NCBI GenBank assembly: GCA_030710605.1
Contig: CP092863.1
Location: forward strand, 64,417,572 to 64,481,571
Length of the DNA stretch: 64,000 nucleotides
Origin: Cordylochernes scorpioides
Taxonomy: Eukaryota; Arthropoda; Arachnida; Pseudoscorpiones; Chernetidae
Direction of reading: 5' to 3'
Below the pieces are notes generated by a model that was not told the DNA's origin, did not search any database, and saw nothing but the letters and a program-made list of their open reading frames with translations. Position 1 is the first letter of the stretch. The number at the start of each line of letters is the position of its first letter. The position numbers and the translations under genes were made by a program. Of the stretch, positions 1 through 10,425 are shown piece after piece.

Positions 1-1389
1 AGGAGACAGAGGCAATTTTGTTTTCACTTGTTTATCTCGTGTGTCTACAAATTATAGCCTTATAGGAAACCAAATTAAATGAAAAGTACAATCTCAAATA
101 TAAAAACTATAATATCCTCAGAAAAGACAGAAATAAAGAAGGGGGTGGCCTTGCATTTTTAATCAAGAATTTGTACTATGAAGACATAGCCATTAATATT
201 CCAAATACATCAGACCTCGAAGCCCAAGGTATCAAAGTCTACCTCAGTCAAAACAAAACCATCAACATATTCAATATGTATCACCCACCAAACAATAAAC
301 TTATTGATGATGGAACAATGGCTCAATTTCTTACAAACAACACTGTTATTGTAGGTGACCTTAATGCCAAACATCAACTATGGGGATGTTCCATGCCAAA
401 CCCAAGAGGCAAAATACTTTCAAACTTATTTGACGACAATGCCTTCATGTGCTTAAATGATGGGAATCCTACCCACCATTCCTACAGCTATAATACTGCA
501 CAAGCACTTGATATAAGTTTCTCCAGTCCTGACATTTTTCACAAATGCAAATGGCAAATATTAAAAAGTATTGGAAGTGATCATTTGCCTATTTTAATAG
601 AAATTAGCACCAAGACCAAAACCAGCTCAATTAAAGAAAAATTCTGGAACTTCAAAAAGGCTAATTGGAATCTTTACCAGCAAAACACCAATTAAGACTT
701 TAGAAAAGCACCCACTAGAATAAAAGATCTGGAACAAAATTGGATATCTTTCAAAAACACCATTATTAAAGCAGCCAAAGTTTCAATACCAAGAGGTAAT
801 ATTAAGAAATGGATTCCAAATTATACACACCAGGCAAAAGATATTCAAACACTTATAACTAAAAGAAATGAACTACAAAAAAAGTGCACCCAAAACCAAA
901 CAAATTGTAGAACTGAACTGAACATTGTGAATGCAAAAATAAAAAGGTTATACGTAAATATGAAAAGGGAAAAATGGAAACAAACTTGTGAAAACCTGAA
1001 CCCAAGAAACCCAAATACAAAACTTTGGCATTTGGCAAAACAAATTGACAGAGCCCAGCCACAAACTGAAAACACAAATATGATTAAGAATACAGATGGT
1101 ACCCCAGCAACTAATGGCAAAAATGCTGCTAATCTTTTAGGTAATTCATATCAAATAAGTAGTAAAATCAAATTTGAAATAAAAGATAAGAAAGTTGAAG
1201 AAAAGGCCCGAATGATTATTCATGACTGTAAAAATTTCACCAGCACTCATAATATTTTCCATGAAAAAATCAATATGAAAGAGCTAGATTATGCATTAGA
1301 AAACACTGACCTAAACAAGACTCCTGGGCCAGATGGAATCCATGGCCAAATGATATCAAACTTGGGCAAAAATGGCAAAGAAATACTTC
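1..1389 (+). pseudogene. LINE-A ORF2, N-terminal part (endonuclease and start of RT), broken
   Basis: Non-LTR retrotransposon protein, read in one frame with in-frame stops (TAG near 63, TAA at 693-695). The first ~650 bp encode an APE-type endonuclease: the motifs GDLNAKH and GSDHLPI, which contribute catalytic residues in this family, are visible. After the stop the same frame (from 927) continues through a basic linker into the RT N-terminus (NKTPGPDGIHG). The reading ends where the poly(T) of an inserted LINE begins and resumes near 3574. With the C-terminal RNase H this fits the I/Jockey-like group that carries RNase H. The window edge cuts the 5' end. A dead copy. Confidence 0.85.
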
Positions 1390-3574
1390 TTTTTTTTTTT
1401 TTTCAATTCAAAACGCTATGTCCCCCTAGGGACACTTGCGCTAAATGTACATACAAATATATATAACAGAAAATATTCAACATGGAAAGATACACAGAAA
1501 GCGACTTAGAAAGATTCAAAAATGTTATTTACATATAGAGATATTTTTTGAATTTTATTTACAGTTACATCATTAAATTAAAAAAAAAAACATACATATG
1601 TACACACATATACACGCATACACCTATATATTGTTTACAACCATATAATATGTCCAATATTTCCATGAGATCGTTACATCAAAGACCATTTTTCTTAATG
1701 AAGTCCAAAATATATTTACAAAGGAAATTAAATTTTATATATGTGTCCTTACTTGAAATTAATTCACTAGGGCCTAAAGCAATTAAACCGTTGTTGACTC
1801 TGTACTCTTGAAAGACAGGGCACTCCAGCAAGAGATGTATTGAAGTTTGTTCCCCCAATCCGCAGAAACATGTCGAATCTTGCACAGCCTGAATTTTCTT
1901 AAGAAAAAACCTGAAATTTCCATGATCTGTGATAAATTGTGAATTATAATAGTTTGGTCGAAAATATTTCGGAATATCATAAGGAAAGAAACTTTGAAAT
2001 GTTTGATTAGTATTCTTTTTCAGTAAATTAATCCTTGATATAATGAAATCTTTGAGTATACCTGGAATATACAAATCATAAAATTGTTTATCTTCTGTTG
2101 ATAAATTATTCAACTCATAACCTATAATTCTAGATTCCATATAATCAGTGATCAAAGGAATATTGGCTAAGGTGTGAACACAGTAATAACTGGTTGTTTT
2201 ATATGTTTGGGTACACCATAGCAGAATTTGATATTGCATTGAGTTCAGTTTGTACATATATTTTTTGCTAATAAATTCAAACCATATTTCTGTTCCGTAA
2301 GTTAACGTTGGTCTTATTATAGATTTATAAAGTGTAAGCCTTTTTTGGATGCTAAGACCCCAAGATTTTCCACAAATTGAAAAAAGAAGATTTTTTAATC
2401 TTTGAATTTTGTTTAGTATAATGTTAAGGTGAGGGCCAAAATTCAATTTGTTTTTCCTTCTGTGATTCGCAATCGTAATTCCAAGAATTTTAATTTCTTC
2501 TACGGGCACAATAATATTGTCTCTAAAATTAATTGATATTTTGTCTTTATTGTGCAAGTGTAAAATACTAGTTTTATCAAGATTGATATTTAGCTTATTA
2601 TCATTACACCATTGATCTATCTTTTCCAAATTAAACTCAATCGACTTTTTTAGATTTGTTAGCTCATTATCCCAACATATAATTGTTACATCATCAGCAT
2701 AGCAAATGATTTCAGAGTTTGGTGATTGCAAATTAATTAGCAGATCATTTAAATATATCAGCCATAACAACGGAGACAATGGTCCACCCTGAGGACAGCC
2801 CTTTGTTAATATTTTTGAAACTTTCATATTATTATACTTGAAAATCGTTTTTCTATTTTTCAAAAAAGAACGTAAAATTTTGATCAATTCAACTGGTAAA
2901 TTGTCTTCGTCTAATTTTTTAAACAAGGCTGGCCACCATGTATTATCAAATGCTCCTTGTATATCAATTGCAATCAGCGTAACTAGTTGTTTCTGTCTAT
3001 GTTCCATTATGATCTTTGTGATTTCTTTCAAACAGGTAATTGTTGACTTATTCTTCAAGAACCCATGTTGTCTGGGGCTAAGGAGATCATTATTTTCATA
3101 GTATTCGTATATTTTATTTTTCAAAATTTTTTCAAATATTTTTGATAAGTTAGAAATTAATGAAATAGGTCGATAACTCTTTACTAATTCTAAATTCGTT
3201 TTGTGAGGTTTTGGAATTATTCTGAGAGCTGCCTCTTTCCATCTATCTGGATAGTATCCGAAGTGAATGCATTTATTAAATAAATCGCATAATAATGGTA
3301 AAATTTTTGGAAGGGCATTTTTGATCATGTTATTACTTATACTGTCTACCCCAGGAGCTTTTTTAATGTCTATGTTAGATATTAGGTTCACTATTTCCCC
3401 TCCCTCAACAAAGACCTTATTCTTGTTAATCATTTTTAGTTTGTGATTTCTAATTAGTTGATGGTAAGAATCATCCGTATCGAAATTATCATCTGGTACC
3501 AACTCATTTAACAAATTGCTCATTGATCGTTCTTTTAGGTGTTCTGGGGCATTGTCAATTAAGGGTATTCCCCT
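1390..3574 (-). mobile_element. LINE-B, 5'-truncated R1-like LINE nested in LINE-A
   Basis: On the minus strand this unit has an open RT frame, a ~275 bp 3' UTR (1404-1678) and a poly(A) tail (T run 1390-1403 on +). LINE-A is interrupted at 1389 and resumes in its RT at about 3574. TTCTT occurs at both edges and may be a short target duplication, though the T run blurs the left side. The 5' end is truncated inside the reading frame, as usual for target-primed insertion. Confidence 0.85.
1679..3565 (-). CDS. LINE-B reverse transcriptase (5'-truncated)
   Basis: From the first internal Met (3523) the frame gives 614 residues; it is open upstream to about 3565, where the element is truncated. 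RT motifs in order: SYRPISLISN (~116-125), DIQGAFDNTWW (~187-197) with the first catalytic Asp, CPQGGPLSP (~243-251), and the YADD box (275-278). A C-terminal CCHC-like knuckle (C-x-C near 552, H and C to 568) is typical of LINE ORF2. The GAFDNTWW wording suits the R1/LOA group. No endonuclease remains. The frame is open, so the copy is young, but it lacks the N-terminus and cannot be autonomous. Confidence 0.85.
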   Translation of the reverse strand, partial: PLIDNAPEHLKERSMSNLLNELVPDDNFDTDDSYHQLIRNHKLKMINKNKVFVEGGEIVNLISNIDIKKAPGVDSISNNMIKNALPKILPLLCDLFNKCIHFGYYPDRWKEAALRIIPKPHKTNLELVKSYRPISLISNLSKIFEKILKNKIYEYYENNDLLSPRQHGFLKNKSTITCLKEITKIIMEHRQKQLVTLIAIDIQGAFDNTWWPALFKKLDEDNLPVELIKILRSFLKNRKTIFKYNNMKVSKILTKGCPQGGPLSPLLWLIYLNDLLINLQSPNSEIICYADDVTIICWDNELTNLKKSIEFNLEKIDQWCNDNKLNINLDKTSILHLHNKDKISINFRDNIIVPVEEIKILGITIANHRRKNKLNFGPHLNIILNKIQRLKNLLFSICGKSWGLSIQKRLTLYKSIIRPTLTYGTEIWFEFISKKYMYKLNSMQYQILLWCTQTYKTTSYYCVHTLANIPLITDYMESRIIGYELNNLSTEDKQFYDLYIPGILKDFIISRINLLKKNTNQTFQSFFPYDIPKYFRPNYYNSQFITDHGNFRFFLKKIQAVQDSTCFCGLGEQTSIHLLLECPVFQEYRVNNGLIALGPSELISSKDTYIKFNFLCKYILDFIKKNGL

Positions 3575-5771
3575 TTCTTGATATTTTCAATAACTCCTGG
3601 AAAACTGGAAAATTGCCTCAAGACTGGAAAACTGCAACAATAATTCCTATTAAAAAACTTGACAAATCTGCTGATAACCCAAAAAACTATCGACCTATCT
3701 CCCTCACAAGTATTTGCTGCAAATTAATGGAAAAAATTATACTCAGACGACTTACCTACCACCTTGACACAAGAAATCTCTTACCAGAAGAACAATATGG
3801 ATTTAGGAAAGGACATGGGACAATAGACAATAGACCAACTCTTATTTTTCACACAAAAGGTAAAAGATGCACAAAACAGAAAACCAACTAACCACAGACC
3901 TTAGACCTTACACAACCATTTGATAAAGTATGGAAAAACAAGTTAATTACAAAATTATACAAGCATTTCAAAATTGATGGAAAAGCTATCACTTTGATAA
4001 ATGGATATAATGGAACTCTATCTAAAACCTTCAAATTGTACCAAGGATTACCACAAGGATCAGTCCTTAGCCCAACTCTCTTCACCCTATTTATTGCAGG
4101 CATAGAAGAAAAAATTTCACATAAAACCCATATTGGACTTTTCGCTGATGACATTATTCTATGGAGCAGTAACACTAACTGGAAAAAAGCTGAAAGGGAT
4201 TTGAACAAGACTCTTCTCCACCTAGAAAAATTTGCTAATAAACATAAATTAGAATTTAACCCCCAAAAATCTGAAACCTGTCTTTTTACTACCGATAAGA
4301 AACTATACAAAATAAGGCCAAAAATTATTCTGAAAGAACAACAATTACAATATAATAAACATCCTAAATATCTTGGCTACACCCTGGATCCAGAAATTAA
4401 CTACAGTAAACATATTGAAGAAGTTATTAGAAAAGGAAGAGACCGACTAAAAATCCTGAAATATATTTCAGGAAGAGAGTGGGGAGCCGATGCAACCACA
4501 CTAAAATTAACTTACACATCTCTAATTAGACCTATCCTGGAATATGGATATCAAATCTATCGTACAGCATCTGAAACAAATCTAAAATCACTGGAAAGGA
4601 TACAACTAAGTGCAGCTAGAATTATTACAGGTCTTCGAAATACCTGTCCTAACGATATTGTACTTTACGAGGCAGACATTATGCCCTTAAAGGATAGAAG
4701 AAGCTACAATCTGCCAAAATATATAAACAAAATCAAGAGTTATGGAAACAAACACAGAACTTCCAATTACATACTTAATTGGGAATCCAATCTAAGACTC
4801 AAAAAAGAAGGCCCTCTCCACCTGGCCAAAAGAAATGGATTTTTAAAATATACAGTAGAAAAAAATTATTTAGCAGAAAAAATTTCTCCATGCGAACCAC
4901 TACAAAATGTTATTTTTAATGCCACTTTAAATGAACCCACCAACAAACAATGCCAAAATCCAGAATACTTAAAACAATTATCATTAGAAATAATTAATAA
5001 CATTCCTAAAAAGGCAATAACTATTTCTACCTATGGTAGCAGAGATGAGTTGGGACACACTGGCAGTGGCTGTCTCATCAAAACCACAAATGGCATTGAG
5101 AAAATGTACAGAAGAAACCCGGTTTTTGCTCAGTCTTCAGATCAGAACTTATAGCCATCTATGAAGCCTTAAAATCAATCAGAAATACTAATTATCAAGA
5201 TATCTGGATTCTTACTGATAGTAGAAGTGCCATACAACACTTGAGTCACACAGGGGAACTTGGAGACAAAGTAAGCAGGAACATAATTGGCTATCTCCAA
5301 AAACTCTCAAAAACCTCAAAAATTCACCTTCAATGGATACCCTCACATGTTGGAATTGAAGGCAATGAAGCTGCTGATGTGCTAGCGAAAAAAGGCACAA
5401 AAGAACCCTTGCCACAGAAAAATAAACTTACTTTTAAAGAAATAGAAACAGTAGCCAAAACAAAAATAAACAAGAACTGGACGATCCCACCTAAGCACAG
5501 TTGGTACAGTGGAGTGAACCCAGGAGGAGCTCTGAACATCAGAAATAGACAGCATCAAACAACACTAACAAGATTTAGAACAGGCCATCTCAAGCCATTG
5601 AAGATAGAAAATAATAACAAAATCTACCCCACTTGCCCAAAATGTAGCTTGGCACCTGCAGCTTCAGAACACATTTTGGCTTGCATTAGATGCACTAAAC
5701 AGGACCTTTGGGAGAGGCCGCTGCTCATCATAAAACAGCTCGAGGAGCATGAACTCATGGAATTTGTGTAA
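3574..5771 (+). pseudogene. LINE-A ORF2, remainder: RT, RNase H, zinc knuckle (frameshifted)
   Basis: Continuation of LINE-A after the nested insertion. RT motifs: NYRPISLTSICCKLMEKI (~3690-3745), a frameshift near 3830-3900, LDLTQPFDKVW (~3900), GLPQGSVLSPTLF (~4045) and FADD (~4140). RNase H begins near 5020; its first catalytic Asp motif reads TYGS where TDGS is expected, so the Asp is Tyr. A frameshift near 5120 moves the rest to another frame (LTDSRSAIQHL, WIPSHVGIEGNEAADVLA). A C-terminal CCHC knuckle (CPKCSLAPAASEHILAC) closes the protein; the stop is at 5769. Inactive. Confidence 0.85.
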
Positions 5772-5860
5772 TCTTTACACAAGGGGATAAGAAACAACAA
5801 CAACAACACAATAAAGGTCACTGTAATATCTTTCAGAGTTATTGTCTGAATCCAGCTATA
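5772..5860 (+). repeat. LINE-A 3' tail with (CAA)n, joined to a 100-bp satellite fragment
   Basis: After the stop comes GGGGATAAGAAA and a (CAA)n tail (~5796-5808). The same tail ends other LINE-A fragments at 16.2, 25.6, 26.2, 27.5 and 53.7 kb. It is followed by a piece of the 100-bp satellite monomer (GGTCACTGTAATATCTTTCA), also seen at 20.2-21.4 kb. Confidence 0.7.
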
Positions 5861-6199
5861 CAGTATAACCTCGTTAATTCGACACTGTACCTTAATTCGA
5901 CCCTATTCTGATGTCCCCACCTCCGGCTTATCAAATAACAAACCGTAATTCGACAGTATCGATAATATGAGTTCCGATAGTTCGACCATTTTAAAATTCG
6001 AATTTCGACAGTTGAATGTTTTTTTAAATATAACTTTCCTACTAAAAAGGTATTACAGCGGCGAGGATCAGTGGGCAGCGATAGAATCGCTTTCTGTTAG
6101 ATTAAGTTTTACTTTGCAATGCCGTTGCACAATGTCGCGAGTGTTATTGGTTTGCTTTTTTTTTTTTACGTAGGAATTTAGGCTTCGTGCGCTCTAATT
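5861..6199. mobile_element. Tigger/pogo-like DNA element, 5' part, cut by the assembly gap
   Basis: Starts right after a TA with CAGTATAACCTCGTTAATTC, resembling the CAGTNNAACC termini of the other Tigger-like elements here. Repeated ATTCGAC words follow. No coding frame was recognised before the gap. Confidence 0.45.
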
Positions 6200-6299
6200 N
6201 NNNNNNNNNNNNNNNNNNNNNNNNNNNNNNNNNNNNNNNNNNNNNNNNNNNNNNNNNNNNNNNNNNNNNNNNNNNNNNNNNNNNNNNNNNNNNNNNNNN
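6200..6299. other. Assembly gap, 100 N
   Basis: Exactly 100 N, a conventional unknown-size scaffold gap. It lies next to the inverted-duplication arm and upstream of the first visible RAP1GDS1 exon, so it may hide the gene's 5' part or mark a join. Confidence 1.
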
Positions 6300-6500
6300 A
6301 TAAACATAGTTTGAATTGATTTTTGTACATATCATTCCATTTTTTCTGTAAATGGATGTCAGCAAGAGAGAGAAACAGTTAAAATAATGGTGATCTATAG
6401 ACGGAGGGCCCCCGCATGATGGGCATTGTTGTTCACTAAGGCGTTTTGGGTATGGTAATGCTTGTAATATCAACCTCCAGACTAGGTCTTCAAATTGCTG
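6300..6500 (-). pseudogene. LINE C-terminal fragment, antisense, abutting a RAP1GDS1 splice acceptor
   Basis: Minus-strand reading contains CPSCGGPPSIDHHYFNC, a CCHC knuckle as at LINE ORF2 C-termini. The fragment ends within ~15 bp of the exon at 6512. The same arrangement is in the inverted copy, where the LINE extends to 52919. Confidence 0.6.
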
Positions 6501-6511
6501 GGATGTGGCAG

Positions 6512-6769
6512 GGCTGGAGAGACAAGCTGTGGTGGACTTCTTAGTCCAGTCTGGGATGATTGAGTCCCTGGCCGTGCTGCTGAGGAGTCCAGACCCCGCT
6601 GTGGTGTCCCACTCCGCACAGCTGGTGGCGGAGGTGGCTCGCTCTGATGTGGGACGGAGGGCCTGCACTGACCTGAAGCTGGTGGCTCCCCTGGTGGAAG
6701 CTCTGGATGGGTCCGGGGAGGTGGTGGTCCAGGCTTGCCGGGCCCTGGCTCACATCTGTCATGACAATG
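6512..6769 (+). CDS. RAP1GDS1: RAP1GDS1 exon a (first visible, 258 bp)
   Basis: Encodes the stretch from GLERQAVVDFLVQSGM through CRALAHICHDN, about two ARM repeats, aligning with the vertebrate region that ends in GRALGNICYDS. The acceptor is GTGGCAG/GGCTGG and the donor AATG/GTATTA; both keep phase 1. The Met just upstream of GLERQ lies in the intron and is probably not the start, because the acceptor fits better and the family has a further N-terminal segment. This exon is duplicated in inverse orientation at 52357-52614, with TTC to CTC (Phe to Leu) among the few changes. Confidence 0.85.
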
Positions 6770-6796
6770 GTATTATAGTTTGTTCTGGTCCATTTT

Positions 6797-7110
6797 TTTT
6801 TGCTTATCCCTAGTACACGTGATACAGGCCATGATAATCATGGTGAGTAGAAGTAGGAAACTGCTTTTACTGTAAGTGCACCACATGTCTACACATGTGA
6901 AAGCAGTTCAACTTTACACTTACAAATATGCCAGAGCCTCGTTTGGTTACTTGTACTCGCTGGTGGGGTTGAACTTTTGCAAGAATCGGGAGCCATTGGA
7001 GCATTATTTTTTTTTAATCAGAAAAAAGTGTCCAATGCAGAATAGAACCCGGGTCGTACAGTCAAAAACTAATGGTTTAGATCATACTTCCACAGACCGC
7101 CTTCTTGTCC
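6797..7110 (-). repeat. SINE-2 copy (tRNA-like head), antisense
   Basis: Family marked by CACCACATGTCTACACATGTG and CCATGATAATCATGG and, at the head, a tRNA-like segment with CCCGGGTCGTA. Read on the minus strand the head comes first and the T/A-rich tail lies near 6790. Mirrored at 51997-52337. Confidence 0.6.
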
Positions 7111-7160
7111 ATATACACTTATGGACAAAACTTAAGGAAGTTGTACCTTTTAGCATGTAC

Positions 7161-7692
7161 AGTCGAACCTCTTTAATTCAACACCCCAAGGGATCAGAGC
7201 TTTTGGTTGAATTAAAGGAAGTGTTGAATTAAATTAGATGATTAGCTAATCATCTAACTCACTAAAATAATATTTTTAAAAAATTGCTTTGTAATATAAA
7301 TTAATGATATTAATTGAAACCATTGTGTATGTACTTTTTTGTATTTATTTTTTTTATTTTCATGATTAACTTTTAGTATCAGGGACAAAATGGCAATAAT
7401 ACATATTTTTAAAACATAAATAATTACAAATAATATTTTTTTCTAATCAAAGAATATAGCAGTTGAAAGGAAAAATATGGAAAATAAAAAGAAAATTTAA
7501 AAATAATAATGAAGATCTTTTTAAAAATTCCTTTATAGATGTCAGATTTTGCACAGAAATCCAATTCAGGACGTATTTCAGATGGTCTATTTTAAAAAAA
7601 CATGCATGTCTTTCTTCCTCTGGAATGTGTTTTAAATAACAAAGAGCTTTTATTGTATTAAAGACATCCACTGCTGCTGCAGGTGTTATTGA
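7161..7692. repeat. Tigger-like terminus and AT-rich intron
   Basis: Begins at a TA with CAGTCGAACCTCTTTAATTC, a Tigger-like end. A partial inverted match (GGTTGAATTAAAGGAAG) follows, then AT-rich sequence without a frame I can assign. Confidence 0.4.
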
Positions 7693-8215
7693 TGATGAAA
7701 ATTTATGAAAAAATCACTTTTAATTTCAAAGAGAAATATTTAATATTTCTAACTTTTGGATGACGTATGAAAAGGTTGAATATATGAAGAGTGATGGTCT
7801 ATATATGGTCTTTCATAAATAAAAAGAAACTTATGCGGTTAAACTGTTTGTATAGCTTTATAATTATACGCCGCAGTCATTTATAAGTATTATTAGTCAG
7901 TTTAAATATTAGTTACGAACGGAGAAATACGTCCAGGTTAGCCTAGTGGACATGGCACCTGCCCGGTAAGCAGAAGGTTGTGGGTTCGATTCCTGCTCCT
8001 GGACACTTTTATTTTTCCGTTCGCCATTACTCTTCATATTTTTCACCCTTCCATACGTCATCCATTCATATATAGACCATCACTCTTCATATATTCAACC
8101 TTTTCATACGTCATCCAAAAGTTAGAAATATTAAATATTTCTCTTTGAAATTAAAAGTGATTTTTTCATAAATAAAAAGAAACTTATGCGGTTAAACTGT
8201 TTGTATAGCTTTATA
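7693..8215. repeat. Foldback element with a tRNA-like core
   Basis: Two arms match as inverted repeats (left TTTGGATGACGTATGAAAAG near 7755, right CTTTTCATACGTCATCCAAA near 8100) and also share direct words (AAACTTATGCGGTTAAACTG). The tRNA-like sequence at 7931-8004 sits between them. The same architecture occurs at 17.15-17.48 and 23.4-24.06 kb. Confidence 0.65.
7931..8004 (+). ncRNA. tRNA-like sequence in foldback, copy 1
   Basis: Acceptor arms GTCCAGG/CCTGGAC pair; the D-arm region has AGCCTAGTGGACATGG (A-box-like) and the T arm has GGTTCGATTCC (B box). The anticodon stem CTGC/GCAG closes the loop CCGGTAA; position 33 is C instead of the near-universal U, so it is more likely a tRNA-derived insert than a working tRNA. 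Anticodon by position would be GGT. Confidence 0.55.
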
Positions 8216-8520
8216 ATAAGTTTATTGTTTGGTGGGTGATATATATTGAATATGTTGATGGTTTTGTTTTGACTGAGGTAGACTTTGATACCTTGGGCTT
8301 CGAGGTCTGATGTATTTGGAATATTAATGGCTATGTCTTCATAGTACAAATTCTTGATTAAAAATGCAAGGCCACCCCCTTCTTTATTTCTGTCTTTTCT
8401 GAGGATATTATAGTTTTTATATTTGAGATTGTACTTTTCATTTAATTTGGTTTCCTGTAAGGCTATAATTTGTAGACACACGAGATAAACAAGTGAAAAC
8501 AAAATTGCCTCTGTCTCCTT
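8216..8520 (-). pseudogene. LINE-A endonuclease fragment, antisense
   Basis: Reverse complement of positions 1-305, nearly base for base, translating to IIALQETKLNEKYN and on. Here the codon that is TAG near position 63 is CAG, so this copy is intact at that site. It ends abruptly at the foldback. Confidence 0.8.
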
Positions 8521-8568
8521 CAAAAAAAAAAAAAAAAAAAAATACACTGGGTGATTTATATCAAAATA

Positions 8569-9781
8569 CAGTAAAACCCCTCTATACTAAACCCCAAAGG
8601 GACAGAGCTTTTGGTTCACTATAGCCCCGGTTTGACTATTTTTTTTTTTTGCTTTTCAAAATTTTTAGACCGTATAATTAAAGGACGGCCATACACACTG
8701 GAAGAGGCTGCCTCTTAATAGTGGTCACTTTGTTTTAATTCTCTTAATTGACCAATTTCCTTACATTAATACTGAATAATAAAATAAATTATTTGATGAT
8801 AGGTTCTTCTTATCATTGACGTATGTGTACCTTTATGTCTAATATATATTCAAAGATAAAAAATGTTTTTAAAACATCTTTACCACATTATATAATACAT
8901 TGTTTACTTGGAAAAATGGCTCTAACACCATGTTTCTTCAAAGCACTCTTCAAGCATTGCACCATTCAAATAAAGTTAATAAATGTTTTTCTTTCATTTT
9001 TTGTTTCCACATATTCTTCTTAAGTCTAGATTTCTTTTTTGAAACTGTCACGCAAACCATTGATGGCCTTAACCTTAAAATCGCCATAGTTCATGGCATA
9101 AAAAATAAATTTAGTTGCATCACGGGCCCGTTTATTTGGACTTTTTTTATTTTTTAGCCCTAACACGTACAATCGCGGCAAAAGTTGAAATTGATTCCTC
9201 TTTGTAAATAATTTTTAATAGCTTTATATTTTATCTTTTATAATAAAAAGTGATATTTTCTTATTTTAAAATGTTCTGAAATTTTGCCTGTGTTGTTTCA
9301 CTTTGAAAAGTTTTGAAAATGGCCTTTTTTTTAGAATGCCTTTGTTTCCTTTATTTTGGAACCATTTGCATTTTTTCTATTTCAAATTTGATGGTTGCAA
9401 AGATATTCTATTTAATCAAAAGTATAATGTGTAAAAATGTATGTAACATAGAGCAAAAATAGAATGTAAATGAAAATAAACAATGCCGCTAAATTTATTG
9501 TTTTGAAATCACGATCCACGAGCTGAAACATGCACAAAATTTTGTTGTTTTAATTTTTTTTAAATTACAATTTTAAATTTGTTATAAGCGTAGTATTTTA
9601 AATAGATTTTATTATTTTGGGACCTAAAATAGGTTCGTTATAGGGGTAGTTTGTTATTTTAAAAATCGCAAAGTTCGTTATAACGATGGTATTTTCAATG
9701 GAATGGAATCAGGAATCATCTTAGCTTCGTTATAAGGGAAGGTTCCCTATATCCGGGGTTCGTATTAGCGGGGTTTTACTG
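8569..9781. mobile_element. Tigger/pogo-like non-autonomous DNA element, 1.2 kb
   Basis: TIRs CAGTAAAACCCC and GGGGTTTTACTG flanked by TA on both sides, the target of Tc1/mariner/pogo transposases. The interior has GGTTCGTTATAGGGG-type words but no transposase frame. A sibling lies at 12242-13889. Confidence 0.75.
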
Positions 9782-9830
9782 TATATAACTTTTGTCAAGT
9801 TTTGTCCATTAGTGTGTGTCATGAAACTAA

Positions 9831-10082
9831 GGGATACAGGATGAGCAGCATTTATACTCCATGTTAGGAGTGGCTGCACATGGCGTCTTTTTCTCTTGTC
9901 AGAGGCGGCCATTTCTTTTGGAGCTAAGTCTGCCTGCCACTGAGTAGTGCTCCCAATCTTAATGACAAAGGCAGACGCATTCTACTTCACCCAGTCATGA
10001 TGGTTGTCAAGCAGACCCCATCAACAAGCTTTACAAGCTTGATACCCTAATATGATTGAGTGGAGATAAGAAAGAAGAAGAT
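9831..10082 (+). repeat. SINE-1 copy, 5'-truncated
   Basis: From GGGATACAGGATGAGCAG to GAGTGGAGATAAGAAAGAAG. The family consensus starts with AACTCCGCC and ends in (GAA)n; here the head is missing. Confidence 0.7.
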
Positions 10083-10269
10083 GAAACTGGTATTGGACCC
10101 TCCGTTGTAGTTCATTCAGGACTGTACAAGAGTTGAGTTGGGGTAATTTAAAACAAATTTATTTCAGGTTCCTAAAAACATCCGTCGTAACAAAAAGTAT
10201 TCATTTATACCCACAAACCTATTACTGTAAATATTTCTATGAGTATAACAAATGGAAATTTAAGTGATA

Positions 10270-10425
10270 AAGTATTAGAAAGAACCATGTGATAAGGCAC
10301 AATTTGGATTATAGATTATAAACACAAGGTAATAAGACCAAATGTCACACACTATATATTTATTTGGATTTGTTCTTATTACCTTCAATTGTAAAGTTGC
10401 CCATGAAACCATCATCTTTCTCAAA
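10270..10425. repeat. HHR-A family remnant at the edge of a minisatellite
   Basis: GGCACAATTTGGATTATAGA and AACACAAGGTAATAAGACC are the 3' end words of the HHR-A family (antisense), followed by a sense copy starting ATGTCACACACTAT. The hammerhead core itself is lost here. 10083-10270 holds nothing I recognise. Confidence 0.5.

Larger units (their letters stand above)
6300..7693. repeat. Arm 1 of a 1.39-kb inverted duplication containing an exon
   Basis: Near-identical as reverse complement to 51433-52826. It includes the LINE fragment, the 258-bp exon, a SINE-2 copy and AT-rich intron sequence. Homology stops at GGTGTTATTGAT on both sides. The other edge is the N gap here. Confidence 0.9.

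Noticed and set aside
6505-6513. ATG at 6505 as start codon of RAP1GDS1
   Set aside because: It overlaps a good splice acceptor (GTGGCAG) and the family has an upstream N-terminal segment; the same context in phase 1 fits an internal exon.
7931-8004. Functional tRNA-Thr(GGT) gene
   Set aside because: Anticodon loop lacks U33, GGT is not a usual eukaryotic Thr anticodon, and three diverged copies sit in repeats.
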